Source: Pratylenchus scribneri (lineage: Eukaryota; Nematoda; Chromadorea; Rhabditida; Pratylenchidae). From it: 64,000 nt of DNA. Below the pieces are notes generated by a model. It did not search any database, had not been told where the DNA came from, and saw nothing but the letters and a program-made list of their open reading frames with translations. The stretch is from contig JAQSEB010000109.1 of NCBI GenBank assembly GCA_030063045.1, positions 1,426,001 through 1,490,000 on the forward strand, given 5' to 3'. Position 1 is the first letter of the stretch; each line of letters starts with the position of its first letter. Made by a program: the position numbers and the translations under genes. This document shows positions 24,995-35,520 of the stretch, piece after piece.

Positions 24995-25649
24995 TTAATA
25001 TGTTTATAAATGTAGAATTCAGGATAAACCTCTATGCCATTATAATCATTTTAACGTTAAATTTTGATTTTCGTTATAATGCAAACTCTTAAACTAAAAA
25101 TAATTAACTCCTCTCATCCGCATAATATTTGTTAAAAAATAAAATGACTAATATATTATTGATAAAATATTGCCATTTTCTCACATCAATCCACCTATTC
25201 AATTTAATAACGATCTTGTGACGATTGTACATAATTCGATAAAATTTGCATGTGAAAAAATGCAAAACCCAATTTTTGTTGGCCTCAATTTGGGCGGTGA
25301 ATGAGGCCCACTCTTTGATTTTGAATAACTGCTGACTTCCCTCCTTATCTATAATAAAATGATTTGAAATTGTTGGAAAAATCCATTATTCCCAAATATG
25401 AATTATTATTCAATTTTATCATCCCATATTTATGAGAACTTTTTTCCGAATTTTATTCTTTTGATCAACAGAAATTTTTTCATGAATTAAAAATATTAAA
25501 ATATTTTTTTATTTTTTTATAAAAATATATTTCGTGACTTTTCTCTGTTAATTTTTCCAATTATTCCCTTATTAATTTCAGCTTGAAAAATTCAACAAAG
25601 CAAATTACTTTTTGTTAAATCAAAATAAAAATTCAACAACGATAAAAAA

Positions 25650-27657
25650 ATGCTTGGAATGATGAATTGCCCCACATCGGAGGTAAAAATTATTATTTTT
25701 ATCTTAATTAAAAAATTGAAAAGAGAAAATTTGGAAAAATTTTTATTTATAAGAATTAAAAATTTTAATATTAAATTTTCTAAAAATTAAAATTATAGAA
25801 AATATAATATTAAAATTATTACATAAATTTTAATTAAAATTATATTAATAAATTCCAAAAGTCAAAATAATTTAAATATAAGTATTTAAAAATTTTAAAA
25901 TAGCCAAATAAGCATCATTTTTAATTTATTTTTTTCTTCAATTTATTAATATTTCCATTAAATTAATTTTTGTAATTGTAGAATTTGGATTTTTATGCGG
26001 CATCGCCAGCAGCCAGGCGCCAAATTCGCGGATCTGGCGATAATTTGACAACTACAGCATCAGGAAAAGGCGGCACTGATGAATTATTGGCCACTTCTTC
26101 CTCGGATTTAGCTGATGAGCAAATTAGCACGGAGTGCCCTGTCCTACAGAAGCGATCCTCTTCAAATGCATTGGAAATGTTCTGCGCAGTGAAACAAAAA
26201 CCAAAAATCAGCTACATGGAAGGCAAGTCACCAAAAAATGGGATGATTTCCCTTGTATTTTTGATTTAAGTGTTTATTTTCTGATTAAATCTAGACCCTT
26301 AATTTTTGTAAAAATATAATTATGACATTTGGGAAGAAATAATAGATTATTTTTTGATCTAAAGCAAAATTTAACCAAAAAATTTTTGATTAATTTTATT
26401 TTTTGGAAATTTTTGGCCATAAATTTATAAATTGGCGAATATTTTTTATATCATTTTATATTTTTACTTTCAGGTCCAAAATAGAAATATTAGCATTAGC
26501 AATAAGGCAACATCTAAACCCTTTTAATCCAAATTGTCGCACCAATGTTAGTTGAGGTCGAGGGAAGCCAGCAGCAAAAGTTCATAAAAATGGATAAAAT
26601 GCTAAGGAAAAGAAAAAGCTCCAAAATTTTTTTTTCATATCATTCCTCAATCCCTATCCAAATCTCCATATATCACATTTTCGGCATTTGTTTTATCCTC
26701 CCTTATTTAAATTCAGATGGCCGCCGTTTGGTCGATGGCAAACTGGCCACTGGGCATAGCACTCCGGAGAAATTATGGAATCGATTGATCGTCGACTCAG
26801 TGACCACCAAAAAATTGCGCCGTGATGGAAGCGAGGGAAGTGATACAGAGTCGGCAACCGAAATTGAAGAAACTGGCCAAAAAATTGATGAAGAGGAGAC
26901 AAAGACCGATGGCAAATCAAGTAAACATATTTTAAAATATTTATTTATTAAATAAATAGGTCTCTTATTAAAATAGATTAAAATTTCCAGAAATAAGATT
27001 AGAAAAAAATTGTATAAAAAGATGTAACAAAATAAATTATAGATTATTCTGCGTCAAAATTACTTATAGAACGTTAAATGAAATAGAATTTTTTGGAACA
27101 TTTTTTATCATTTAGACTTTGGTATTAGATGTTTTCCTAAATTATGATTTTATCATTAGAAATTAGAATAGACAATTTCATATTTAAAAATTCTTAGCTT
27201 AAAAGATATTGGGTTTTCTGTCCTAATTAACAGTTAATTTTGGTTACAATTTTATTTAACAACAAAAAAATTTTTGGCAATAAAAAGCTCTCAAGGCAAA
27301 AATGAAAAATCATTAATTTCTTAACCATAAAACATTTCCAAATCCAACGCCGGTTTTTTAGCGATATATCTCTATCCCAAACTTCTAACCTAAATTAACA
27401 TTAAGCATGGACTCAAAATTAATAATAAATAATGTCGAAATTTTTTATTTATATTTTTTACTTATTTGAAAAATTTAATTTTTATAATGCCATTTCCTTT
27501 TAAAGAACGCCGTTTCTCGATTGGCTCACTGCTTCCATCATTGTTGTCAAAACCGACAGGCAGAAAATTTGGCAAAGCATTCAATAATGAGACAAAGAAG
27601 CATTCTGCAATTTCAGCAAGCAGTTCAACCAAATCAGCCGGTGCAGGATCACTTTGA
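25650..27657 (+). CDS. Ser/Lys-rich low-complexity protein, unknown family
   Basis: Exons 25650-25682, 25982-26222, 26717-26920 and 27506-27657 give 209 residues with consistent phases. Composition is Ser, Thr, Gly, Lys and Glu rich; it is probably disordered. Notable stretches are FYAASPAARRQIRGSGDN, TPEKLWNRLIVDS, an acidic EIEETGQKIDEEE run, and a basic RRFSIGSLLPSLL with a typical basophilic kinase site (RRFS). There is no signal peptide or membrane segment, so it is likely cytoplasmic or nuclear. Intron 2 uses the rare donor AG|GCAAGT at 26223; no GT alternative keeps the frame. No named domain is recognised. Confidence 0.7.
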
Positions 27658-29270
27658 ATTTGAATGAAATGAATTGAATAAATATTAACCAGAATAAAAA
27701 TTTTACAATAAAAAAACACTCTATAATTGTCTAAAATTTTCCTTTTGAAAATCACCTTTTCGATAAACCTATTGCTTCTATGTTCTCTCCTATTAAATTT
27801 CAAATTAATTTGTTGAAAAAATGAAAGTGCCCAAAAAAATTAATTCTACTAAGCTACTAACTTTCATAAAGTGAAGCTTTGGTTTGTATTTAATAGACTC
27901 GGCAATTGAACTAACGTATATAATAGACAGGATTATTATTATTGTAAAAAGACTGTCGTAAGGACCCAATTTTTTAATTTTTCCAGAAGAAAATTTCACC
28001 AACTTTATTTGTGAGTTAAAAAAAAGTCATTTATTTATTTTCAATCCTTATTGTATTATAGCTCAATTTGATGCACTTTAATCTCCGTAAATTCAGAATG
28101 AATTTATTACCATTGATTTGGTAATTGATTTATTTTAAAAATATTAAAAACAAAAAGATTTAAAACCGTTTTTGATCTGAATCAAAGCGATACTGCTGGA
28201 AAGCATCGACACAACTAACTTATAAATAATTATTTTAAGCTGAAAAATTTTATAGAAGTATTTCGAATACGACAAGCAAAATTCAAGAAGTATTCGGACA
28301 TTGACAATCAACAAAATTCCATATTACAAAAAGTCAAAAAACAGAGATTTTGACGATTAAAATGAGCTTAAAAATGGAAAAGCACATCTTTAAAATAATC
28401 GTCGAAAAAGCTCTTCAAAAAATAATGCATAAAGAAATCAAAGATGGAGATCCGCTACGGGCTCCCCTACTTTTTTTTCTAGAAAAATCTAAATTTTAGT
28501 TATTAAAATGAATTCTCTTCAATAATTATTTTCGTAACTTTGATTTCTCTTTGATGATTATCATTTGATCCGAACTCCCATATTTGGTTAGCTATAGTCA
28601 GATTGAAACCAAAATATGACCATCTTCTCTATATACTTTGCTCCTCGCTTATTTGTTTATGATGTTGTAAATAAAAACAGGAAATTGATAATTAATGGAT
28701 CGTAAATGATGATAATGATAAGCAAAAAGCCAATATTTTTAAGCATTCACTTCGACTGTAGCCTTTCTCGTTAATCAGTCATATTTTAGTGGTCATGTGG
28801 AATTTTTTGGCTATGGCTCTTATCAATTTATTTCAGATTCACATAAATGTTTGGTTCAAACAAAATATTTTTTATTTAGATCTCGACTCTCGATTTTTTA
28901 TTTTTTTTATTATTATTAATTTAAATTATTTTTTAAATTATTAGATGTAATTTTCTTTCAATATGAAAAAATTTCCTTTTTTTGACATAAAATGGTATTC
29001 AATAGAAAAATGCTTTTTGTCACAAAACTTTTCAATCGAAATACTTTGACGTTTTCTGAAGCAATAAAAATTGAAACATATTTTTATAATTTATTTCCCT
29101 TTGATGACTAACTTACAATAAAACGATAAACGGGACTAATTTTATGTTACAAATTTTTTATATGGCCAAGTGATAAGGCCATAAATAAATTAATCAATTT
29201 TTTTGAAAAAAAATGTAATAATTTTTCCATACGAATTTATTAAGACAATTAAAATTCAATTAAAAACAAT
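27658..29270. other. Intergenic region
   Basis: AT-rich with no supported gene. A short GC-richer imperfect hairpin (GGAGATCCGC-TAC-GGGCTCCCC, about 28445-28467) resembles the hairpins at 14215 and 30516. Confidence 0.4.
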
Positions 29271-31896
29271 ATGAGCCGATTTTTTGTTTATTCCACTTTT
29301 TTGTTTTTGGCAACAATTTTCACCCGATCCCAGGCCTTTGGTATTGGTCGAATGCAATCAGCTGGAGTACGTTCTTTTTGATGGAATTATAATTATAATT
29401 TTATTTTAAATTTAAGTTTTTAATCTAATTAAATAATTAAAATTATTACTCAATCGATCAAAAAAATTATTTAAAAATTTTTATTTATTGCATTTCTAGG
29501 CCGTTGGCAATATTCTCTGTAATGGTGTTCCGCCTCCAGGCCCAGCTTTGATTGAACTCTACGATGAGGACACATGTATATTTTTTAAAATTTTGAAATT
29601 TATAAATTTGTGTCCTCCAAGCCACATATTTAAAACACGAATATGACCAAATTTATCATTTCATAAATACTACGAGCGTTGGGATGCCGCTGGCGCGGCA
29701 TCCCAACGTTCGGCAAAATGCTTTAAAATAAAAATAATGGAAAGCTATAAACTCTCTCAGCTACAGTTCTATTTAAATGATAAGACAGAAAAAAAAAACA
29801 AATTCGCCTCCCTCATATTAATTAGATATTATTGGAAAATTAGCTTAATTTATTAATGATCATCACCTCCAACTATGTCTCTAATCATTATTTTAGTTCT
29901 ATTAAATTATCCAAGTTTCATTCTCGACCATTCCCGGCTTTTTATGCTTCATTCTCGACCATTTCCGGCTTTTTGCCCTTCATTCTCGACCATTTCCGGT
30001 TTTTTGTCCTTCATTCTCGACCATTCCCGGCTTTTTATGCTTCATTCTCGACTATTTCCGGCTTTTTATGCTTCATTCTCGACCATTTCCGGCTTTTTGC
30101 CCTTCATTCTCGACCATTTCCGGCTTTTTGCCCTTCATTCTCAATCATTTCCCTGTTTTTACACGTCCTTCTCGATTATTCCCAGCCTTTATACTTCATT
30201 TTCGATTATTTCGACTATTTCTACCATTTTTTACTTTTTTCAACTTTTCCCGATATATTATTTTACTTTTTTATCTCCTTTCTTGCCATCCCGGCTTTTT
30301 ATTTTTCATTCTCGAAAATTCCAGTCAGTTTCATTTCAAATCGAAAATTTCCAGGATATTCTGAACATTTTTTCTTTCATTTTCAAATCAAGGCATTGTA
30401 TTATCCCATTGTCTCGCTAAATTCCATGCTTTACCTCTCTTTCCCATTTATGTAAAACCCATTCTCGATCTTTTCTTTATATTCTAATCGATATTTCAAT
30501 GAATTAAATGCTTAAGGGAGCGCCCGGTCGCCGCTGCGCGGCTCCCGGCCGCTCCCAAAGTTATTTTGTCTAATTAATTTTATAGTATATAATGCTTTTA
30601 TTATAATTATTTCTTTAATTAATATTCTTAAAACCATTTTTGCTATTATTTTTCAATCTAAAATCGGAATATTTTTTTAGTGAACATCCCTTTAAAGTGA
30701 ATGTTCATTGAAACGAACGTTTTTATTTTTTCTGACCAAAATGAAAAGAAGGAAACAGCCAGCGAGCTCCATTCTGCCCAATCAACAGTGGAAAGAGAAA
30801 GGAAAAAATAGAAAAGAGAATGATAAGCGCCCAAACTATTTTCTTTTCAATAAACATTCCACCAGTATTTTCAAATCCTATATTCACTAAAAAAATATTC
30901 CGATTGTATTTTACATTTATTTCACAACTATTTATTTTATTTTTCTTTATTTCTTTTTACTTTATGTCTATAAGTTTATTTCTTTATTCCATCATTTATT
31001 TTTGGACAAAAAATCTAAAAAAATATAAATAACAAAACGCCAAAATTAAAATATTCAAATGTCAATTTGTCCCGGAACTCTCCATTTAGTATATTTAGAT
31101 ATATTTGGTCATTTTGGTTTGGGGCAATACTAATATTTATTAAATATGTGACCTATTAAAAATGGTAAATTTTGGCAATGGGCTTAAGTATGGACAAAAT
31201 TGTGGGTATAACTAAGTCTAACATTTATGCTTAGCATTCTAATTTCTAAATTTGATACATAGAATAAAGCTTTAAATTAAATTAGTAAAATAATTTTTAA
31301 TACACCTGCTGAAATTTGCAGTCGATCCAGACGATTTGATGGCCTCAGCCGAAACGGATAAAATGGGCGATTTTGAAATCTTTGGCTACGCACACGAAAT
31401 CACAGGCATTAAGCCGTATTTGATTATCTATCACAAATGCAACACTGTAGGAAATTAATAAAAATAATATAATCAATAAGAAAAAATTGAAATTTTTTTA
31501 TAATACTTTTTTAATAATGAAAATTATTTATGTAAAAATTTTTTGCAAATTTTAATTCAGAAATCATCTCTTTAGAATAATTAGAAGTTTTAAGCATTAA
31601 TTTTGACAGCCATAATTTTGTCTAATTATTATTAAAATGGCCAAATAAAGCACGGACAAATAAGGCCAATTTTTGTTTTGTTTAGCAAAAAAAATTAAGC
31701 CACTTAAATTTCTTTTAATTTTCAAATTTGTATAAAAAGAACAAATAAATCCACATTTAAGCCATGTATTCGAAAATTCACAATGTACATTCCGGAGCAT
31801 TTTGTTGAGTCTGGTGTATCTAAGCCAAGCAGACCCTACGATATTGGGACATTGGAATTGGCCGGCCAATTCAGTGATGAAAGTGAAGAATGCTAA
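29271..31896 (+). CDS. Transthyretin-like (TTL/TTR) secreted protein
   Basis: Exons 29271-29366, 29500-29575, 31322-31446 and 31762-31896 give 143 residues, the normal family length. Residues 1-21 are a signal peptide (VYSTFLFLATIFTRSQA). The mature part follows the nematode TTL plan: AVGNILCNGVPPPGPALIEL, YDEDTFDPDDLMASAETD, GDFEIFGYAHEITGIKPYL, IIYHKCNTPCIRKF, then YDIGTLELAGQF near the end. Cysteines in NILCNG, HKC, PC and the C-terminal EEC match those of the family. TTLs are abundant secreted beta-sandwich proteins; members act as signals for neuronal or corpse recognition, and some are effectors in plant parasites. The particular role here is unknown. Intron 2 (29576-31321) is long and carries a 31-bp minisatellite plus two GC hairpins. 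Confidence 0.95.
29674..29711. repeat. GC-rich hairpin in TTL intron 2
   Basis: CGTTGGGATGCCGC, loop TGGC, then GCGGCATCCCAACG: a perfect 14-bp stem, extended with one mismatch on each side. Confidence 0.85.
29917..30345. repeat. 31-bp minisatellite in TTL intron 2
   Basis: Units begin TTCATTCTCGACCATT, then CCGGCTTTTTGCCC or TATGC. Seven to eight clear copies are followed by increasingly decayed ones to about 30345. Because 31 is not a multiple of three, all frames read the same peptide mix; the long ORFs here are not genes. Confidence 0.85.
30516..30556. repeat. GC-rich hairpin in TTL intron 2
   Basis: GGGAGCGCCCGG...CCGCTGCGCGG...CCGGCCGCTCCC is a 41-bp imperfect inverted repeat, almost entirely G+C in AT-rich DNA. 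Confidence 0.75.
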
Positions 31897-32370
31897 ATAA
31901 AAAAGTGTGGATGAATGAGAAAACGAAATTTGATTAATTATAATCAATTTTAATCGGCTATATTTTTAAAGAAATCAATTAAAAATTTATAAACATATTA
32001 AAATTCAACATCATATTATATTCAAGTATTAAAATTTGTTAACTCACATTGGAAATAGAAATTTTATGAAATTGATTTTGATAATTAAAAGATATAGAAT
32101 GCCCTTTTTCTGTGCCCCTAATTACACTCTTTTTGCCTCTAATTAGAAGCAAAAAAAATTCACAGGTAAATTTTTTTTAGTGTTAGGATTAAGTAAATGG
32201 TTTCAATATAACATTCGATAGCCCATGAAAAAATCTACAATTTGTATTTTAAATCATTTAAATTGGCCTATTAGGCACCGAGTTATGGACAAATAACTTA
32301 TGGGATTTTTGAAACTGATCAAAAATCGCCTCGGTTCGGTTCGGTTCACCGACCGTGACCAACTCTAGTA

Positions 32371-32948
32371 TTGATTGCCCAATATCTTCATATTGGAAAT
32401 GCTTTTTTACTTGTCGACCTATGGCCACTTCAAAAATTCTCCCGAGAAAATATTTGCTTGCGCGCGGAAGACATGCAATTTTTGGGTGTTTATGAAATGA
32501 TGCATGCCCAATATTTTCTCAATGGAAAATATTTTGCTAACTTGTGGATCTTTTTACTAGGATCGAATCTTTCTATCGATTATGGGCTGCATCAAAAAAT
32601 CTTTTTATAAAAAATTATTTTCTGAATGCTTGCGTGCGACTTCCAATAACTATTGGCTATGTAGTATGTATGAGGTGCTTCATCCCACTAAATCTTTACA
32701 AGGACTAGGAGAAAATATTTTTCCTACTATTGTTACTGGTCGAAGTCATTGGATTCTTACGAGCCGCATAACAAATTTCCCCATAGAAAATATATTTGCC
32801 TGCGCGCGCAAGTCACGCAATTTCCTACAAAATTTTTGGATATTTAAATGGTGATTAAATACCCCAAATTTAAATCATAATTTATAATTTTACCTATAAT
32901 CAAATCTTCATTCAAACCCATCAAATCCCAATAATATAATTTATAAAA
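32371..32948 (+). promoter_or_regulatory. Upstream block of zinc-finger gene 1, shared with gene 2
   Basis: Two diverged copies of a GCGCGC-containing motif lie at about 32456-32486 (GCTTGCGCGCGGAAGACAT, then GCAATTTTTGG) and 32798-32828 (CCTGCGCGCGCAAGTCACGC, then AATTTCC). Between them is GTCGAAGTCATTGGAT. Just before the ATG comes a shared AATACCCCAAAT...TTTATAATTTTACC. The same order of elements precedes the gene at 34496. A regulatory role is inferred from conservation between the two flanks. Confidence 0.55.
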
Positions 32949-33221
32949 ATGTTCTTTTCAACTAAATTCATTTGCTTTGCCTTCTTGCTGGTCATTTTGA
33001 TGAATGAAATGGCACAACAAAATGGAATGGTAGAAGGATCCAGTGGTGGAGGATCAAGCAGCTCAAGAAAGAGTGGGGGCAAAGGAAATAGTGGAAAACA
33101 AAAGAAAGAGGAGCTATATCCTTGCAAACATTGTGGCATGAAATTTGACACGGCCGGTCAGCGGAATAGCCATCAAGGCGATTGCGGAAAGAAAAACAAA
33201 GATGGCCAAATCCAAGTGTGA
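32949..33221 (+). CDS. Small secreted C2HC zinc-finger protein 1
   Basis: A single-exon ORF of 90 residues. Residues 1-21 form a clear signal peptide (FICFAFLLVILM core). A Gly/Ser-rich linker and a Lys-rich stretch (GKGNSGKQKKEELY) follow, then one zinc-binding motif: PCKHCGMKFDTAGQRNSHQ ending in GDC, i.e. C-x2-C-x12-H-x3-C, of the C2HC type seen in small zf-C2HC domains. The Lys-rich run could act as a nuclear signal once the signal peptide is removed. A secretion signal on a lone zinc finger is unusual and fits a host-directed secreted protein, but no direct evidence exists here. Gene 2 at 34496 has the same plan and a similar upstream region, suggesting an old tandem duplication. Confidence 0.75.
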   Translation: MFFSTKFICFAFLLVILMNEMAQQNGMVEGSSGGGSSSSRKSGGKGNSGKQKKEELYPCKHCGMKFDTAGQRNSHQGDCGKKNKDGQIQV

Positions 33222-34074
33222 ATTTGAAGAATCCAATGGAAATGATGAGTGGAAAATTTAAACAAAAAGAGAAAAATTTTTATTTATTTTGCTATCAAAA
33301 AATCATCAAAATTTGTTATTGTGATGATTGGGATATTTTTGGGCAACTTTTCTATTTTATCTTCTCTATATAAATTTTTCAATTTACAAATATAAAACAA
33401 GATTTGGCGGTGATAGTTGACTTTAGGCCACACCTTTTTTTGAAAAAAATCTTAATTTAATTTTTTGTCTGAAAATGCGTTTTTTGGGGTAATCGAGGTC
33501 GGGGAATCCGAATCTGACATCTATTTTGTAATTTTAAATAATTTAATCTTATATATTAATTATAGAATGAAATCAAAATAATAACATTTAAAGGAAATAA
33601 TATAAATTAAAAATTTTTAGTTAAATTGAATAGATAATTTTTTATAGATGGTTGCTTACATTTAATTAAATATTTTAAATTAATGATAATATTAAAAATT
33701 ATATTTATTTAGAAATTTTTTGGCCATAAATCGATACTCAAAATCCGCATAAGCATGTTCTGATATTTTTTCTGACTATTCTGATATTTCTTCTGAACAT
33801 TCTAATATTTATTCAAACCATTCTGTGATATTTTTTCTGTTTATTCTGATTTTATTCCAGCCCGTTCTGATTTTACTTTATTTTTCCAAAATACACTGGA
33901 TAGTTCCGGAATTAACCAATTTGAGCTGGTTAATTTGGCACACTGGATAGTTCCGGGGATGTTTCGTGATTTGGATGTTTCGTTACATAGTGAATTGGCT
34001 ACCTCATCAAACCTTCATCATTACAGTTCGGAGCCTCTTTCCTTCACTTAATGTAAGGTAGTGGAAATGCAGCT
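33222..34074. other. Spacer between zinc-finger genes
   Basis: AT-rich; contains loose TTCTGATATTTTTTCTGA repeats (33755-33870) and a doubled CACTGGATAGTTCCGG (33893 and 33942). GGATGTTTCGTTACATAG here also occurs near 438. No gene was seen. Confidence 0.45.
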
Positions 34075-34495
34075 GCAATATCTTCATATTGGAAAATAAT
34101 TTGTTTTACTATTGTAAAGTTATGGCCACTTCACAAAATTCTCCCTAAAAAATATTTGCTTGCGCGCGGATGACACGCAATTTTTGGATATGTATTAAAT
34201 GCTTCTTCTATCTATCCCCCAATATTTTTACTTTATAATGAGAAAAGATTTTGCCTATGCCTACTTCTTGTCGAACTCATTGGATCAACTTACGAACCGC
34301 ATCACTAATTTGTCGAAGTCATTGGATCAACTTACGAACCGCATCACGTATTTGCTGACTCTAAAGAAAATATTCACCTGCACGCGCGCAAGCCACGCAA
34401 TTTCCTATATACATTTTTGAATATTTAAATATTGAGAAAATACCCCAAATTATAATCATAATTTATAATTTTACCTTAAAAATAAACCTCCAAAG
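34075..34495 (+). promoter_or_regulatory. Upstream block of zinc-finger gene 2, shared with gene 1
   Basis: It holds AATATCTTCATATTGGAAA, then TATGGCCACTTCA, GCTTGCGCGCGGATGACACG (about 34158) and CACGCGCGCAAGCCACGCAA (about 34381), then AATACCCCAAAT before the ATG, in the same order as upstream of 32949. A 42-bp unit (TGTCGAA-TCATTGGATCAAC...) is doubled at 34269-34352. Confidence 0.55.
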
Positions 34496-34822
34496 ATGCC
34501 CATTCAATGGCCACCTTATTCTAAAAATGCCAAGAAAATTTCCGTGCCGACATTTTTCGCTCTGGCAATTTTCGCTTTTTTGCTATTCCAAGTGAATGCG
34601 GCACCTCAATCCCATCATTCATCAGCAACCCATTTGAATGGGACATCTTCGTCCAATTCATCCGTTGTTTGCGATTATTGTAAGCAAACTTATACATTTG
34701 AGGAAGGACAAACAAAGCGAAATGCAAAACTTGAACATTTGAAAGTCTGCAAGGAATTTGAGCCAGAAAAGGACGAAGAGCAAGAAATGAAGGAGACTAT
34801 GGAAAAAGTTGGTGAAAAATAA
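34496..34822 (+). CDS. Small secreted C2HC zinc-finger protein 2
   Basis: A single-exon ORF of 108 residues. After a 17-residue polar N-terminus comes a hydrophobic core (FFALAIFAFLLFQVNA), with likely cleavage before APQSHH. A Ser/Thr/Asn-rich linker (SSSNSS) leads to one finger: VVCDYCKQTYTFEEGQ, then HLKVC, i.e. C-x2-C-x18-H-x3-C, followed by an acidic tail (EFEPEKDEEQEMKETMEKV). Compared with protein 1 the finger has a longer loop and the tail is acidic, not basic. Shared plan and shared upstream motifs argue for paralogy despite low identity. The function is unknown. A second in-frame ATG exists downstream, but the first is needed for a full signal region. Confidence 0.75.
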   Translation: MPIQWPPYSKNAKKISVPTFFALAIFAFLLFQVNAAPQSHHSSATHLNGTSSSNSSVVCDYCKQTYTFEEGQTKRNAKLEHLKVCKEFEPEKDEEQEMKETMEKVGEK

Positions 34823-34870
34823 ATACTGACAACCCGCCTGAATATTTCACATATTTGTCCGGTTCGGGTC

Positions 34871-35237
34871 ATTAGCGTCTCGGCCACAACCTCTCAGCGA
34901 TTTTGAAGAGCCGTAGCTCATCAGCCTATTTAGTATTTACCAATTTAAATGATGTAATGTGCATTTAATAGCCCTTAGTATTGGCTATCGATTTGTATAT
35001 TGAACATCCTAAACTGTATAGTTTTAGCCAAGATATGGCTAAAAACATTGAAAAATCGCCTTTGTTTTTGTATTTATGGCCATATCTTGGCCAAAAATTA
35101 GTTTTGGTTGATCAATATACCAATTTATAGCCAATACTTTAGGCTATTAAATGCACCTTATAACATTTGAATTGGTAATTGGCTGATGAGTTAAGGCTCG
35201 TCAAAATCGCTGAGACGCTAGTGGCCGCGACGCTAAT
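34871..35237. mobile_element. Palindromic MITE just downstream of zinc-finger gene 2
   Basis: ATTAGCGTCTCGGCCAC and CTCAGCGATTTTGA pair with TCAAAATCGCTGAG and GTGGCCGCGACGCTAAT. The inner arms (TGGCTATCGATTTGTATATTG and relatives) also pair. It starts about 50 bp after the stop codon, so it may lie in the 3' UTR. Confidence 0.8.
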
Positions 35238-35520
35238 TTCTATCGCCGTTTTGGTAAATATCTATGCAATCTTTTAGCCAATTATTGAAATTGTTTTTTT
35301 TTTTAATTTTAATATGAAATGATTGAATCAAATCACAAATGACCAGAAAATTATGGCTTTAAAACAACAAATTACTTTTTATCAATTTCACTAATTGTTT
35401 TTCCAATCAATATTAACCAAATTAGTATTATAAAATTTTTTCAAATTTGCTAAATTTAAACGAATATTTCATTTGAAAAAAATTTTTTTTTGTCTTAAAT
35501 TCGAAGCAAAAATTTAAAAG

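Noticed and set aside
29856..30455. ORFs of 98-199 codons with repeated HSRPFPAF
   Set aside because: Products of the 31-bp minisatellite in TTL intron 2.
32371..32854. Two ORFs upstream of zinc-finger gene 1
   Set aside because: The matching region before gene 2 does not keep the frames; conservation is of motifs, not protein.
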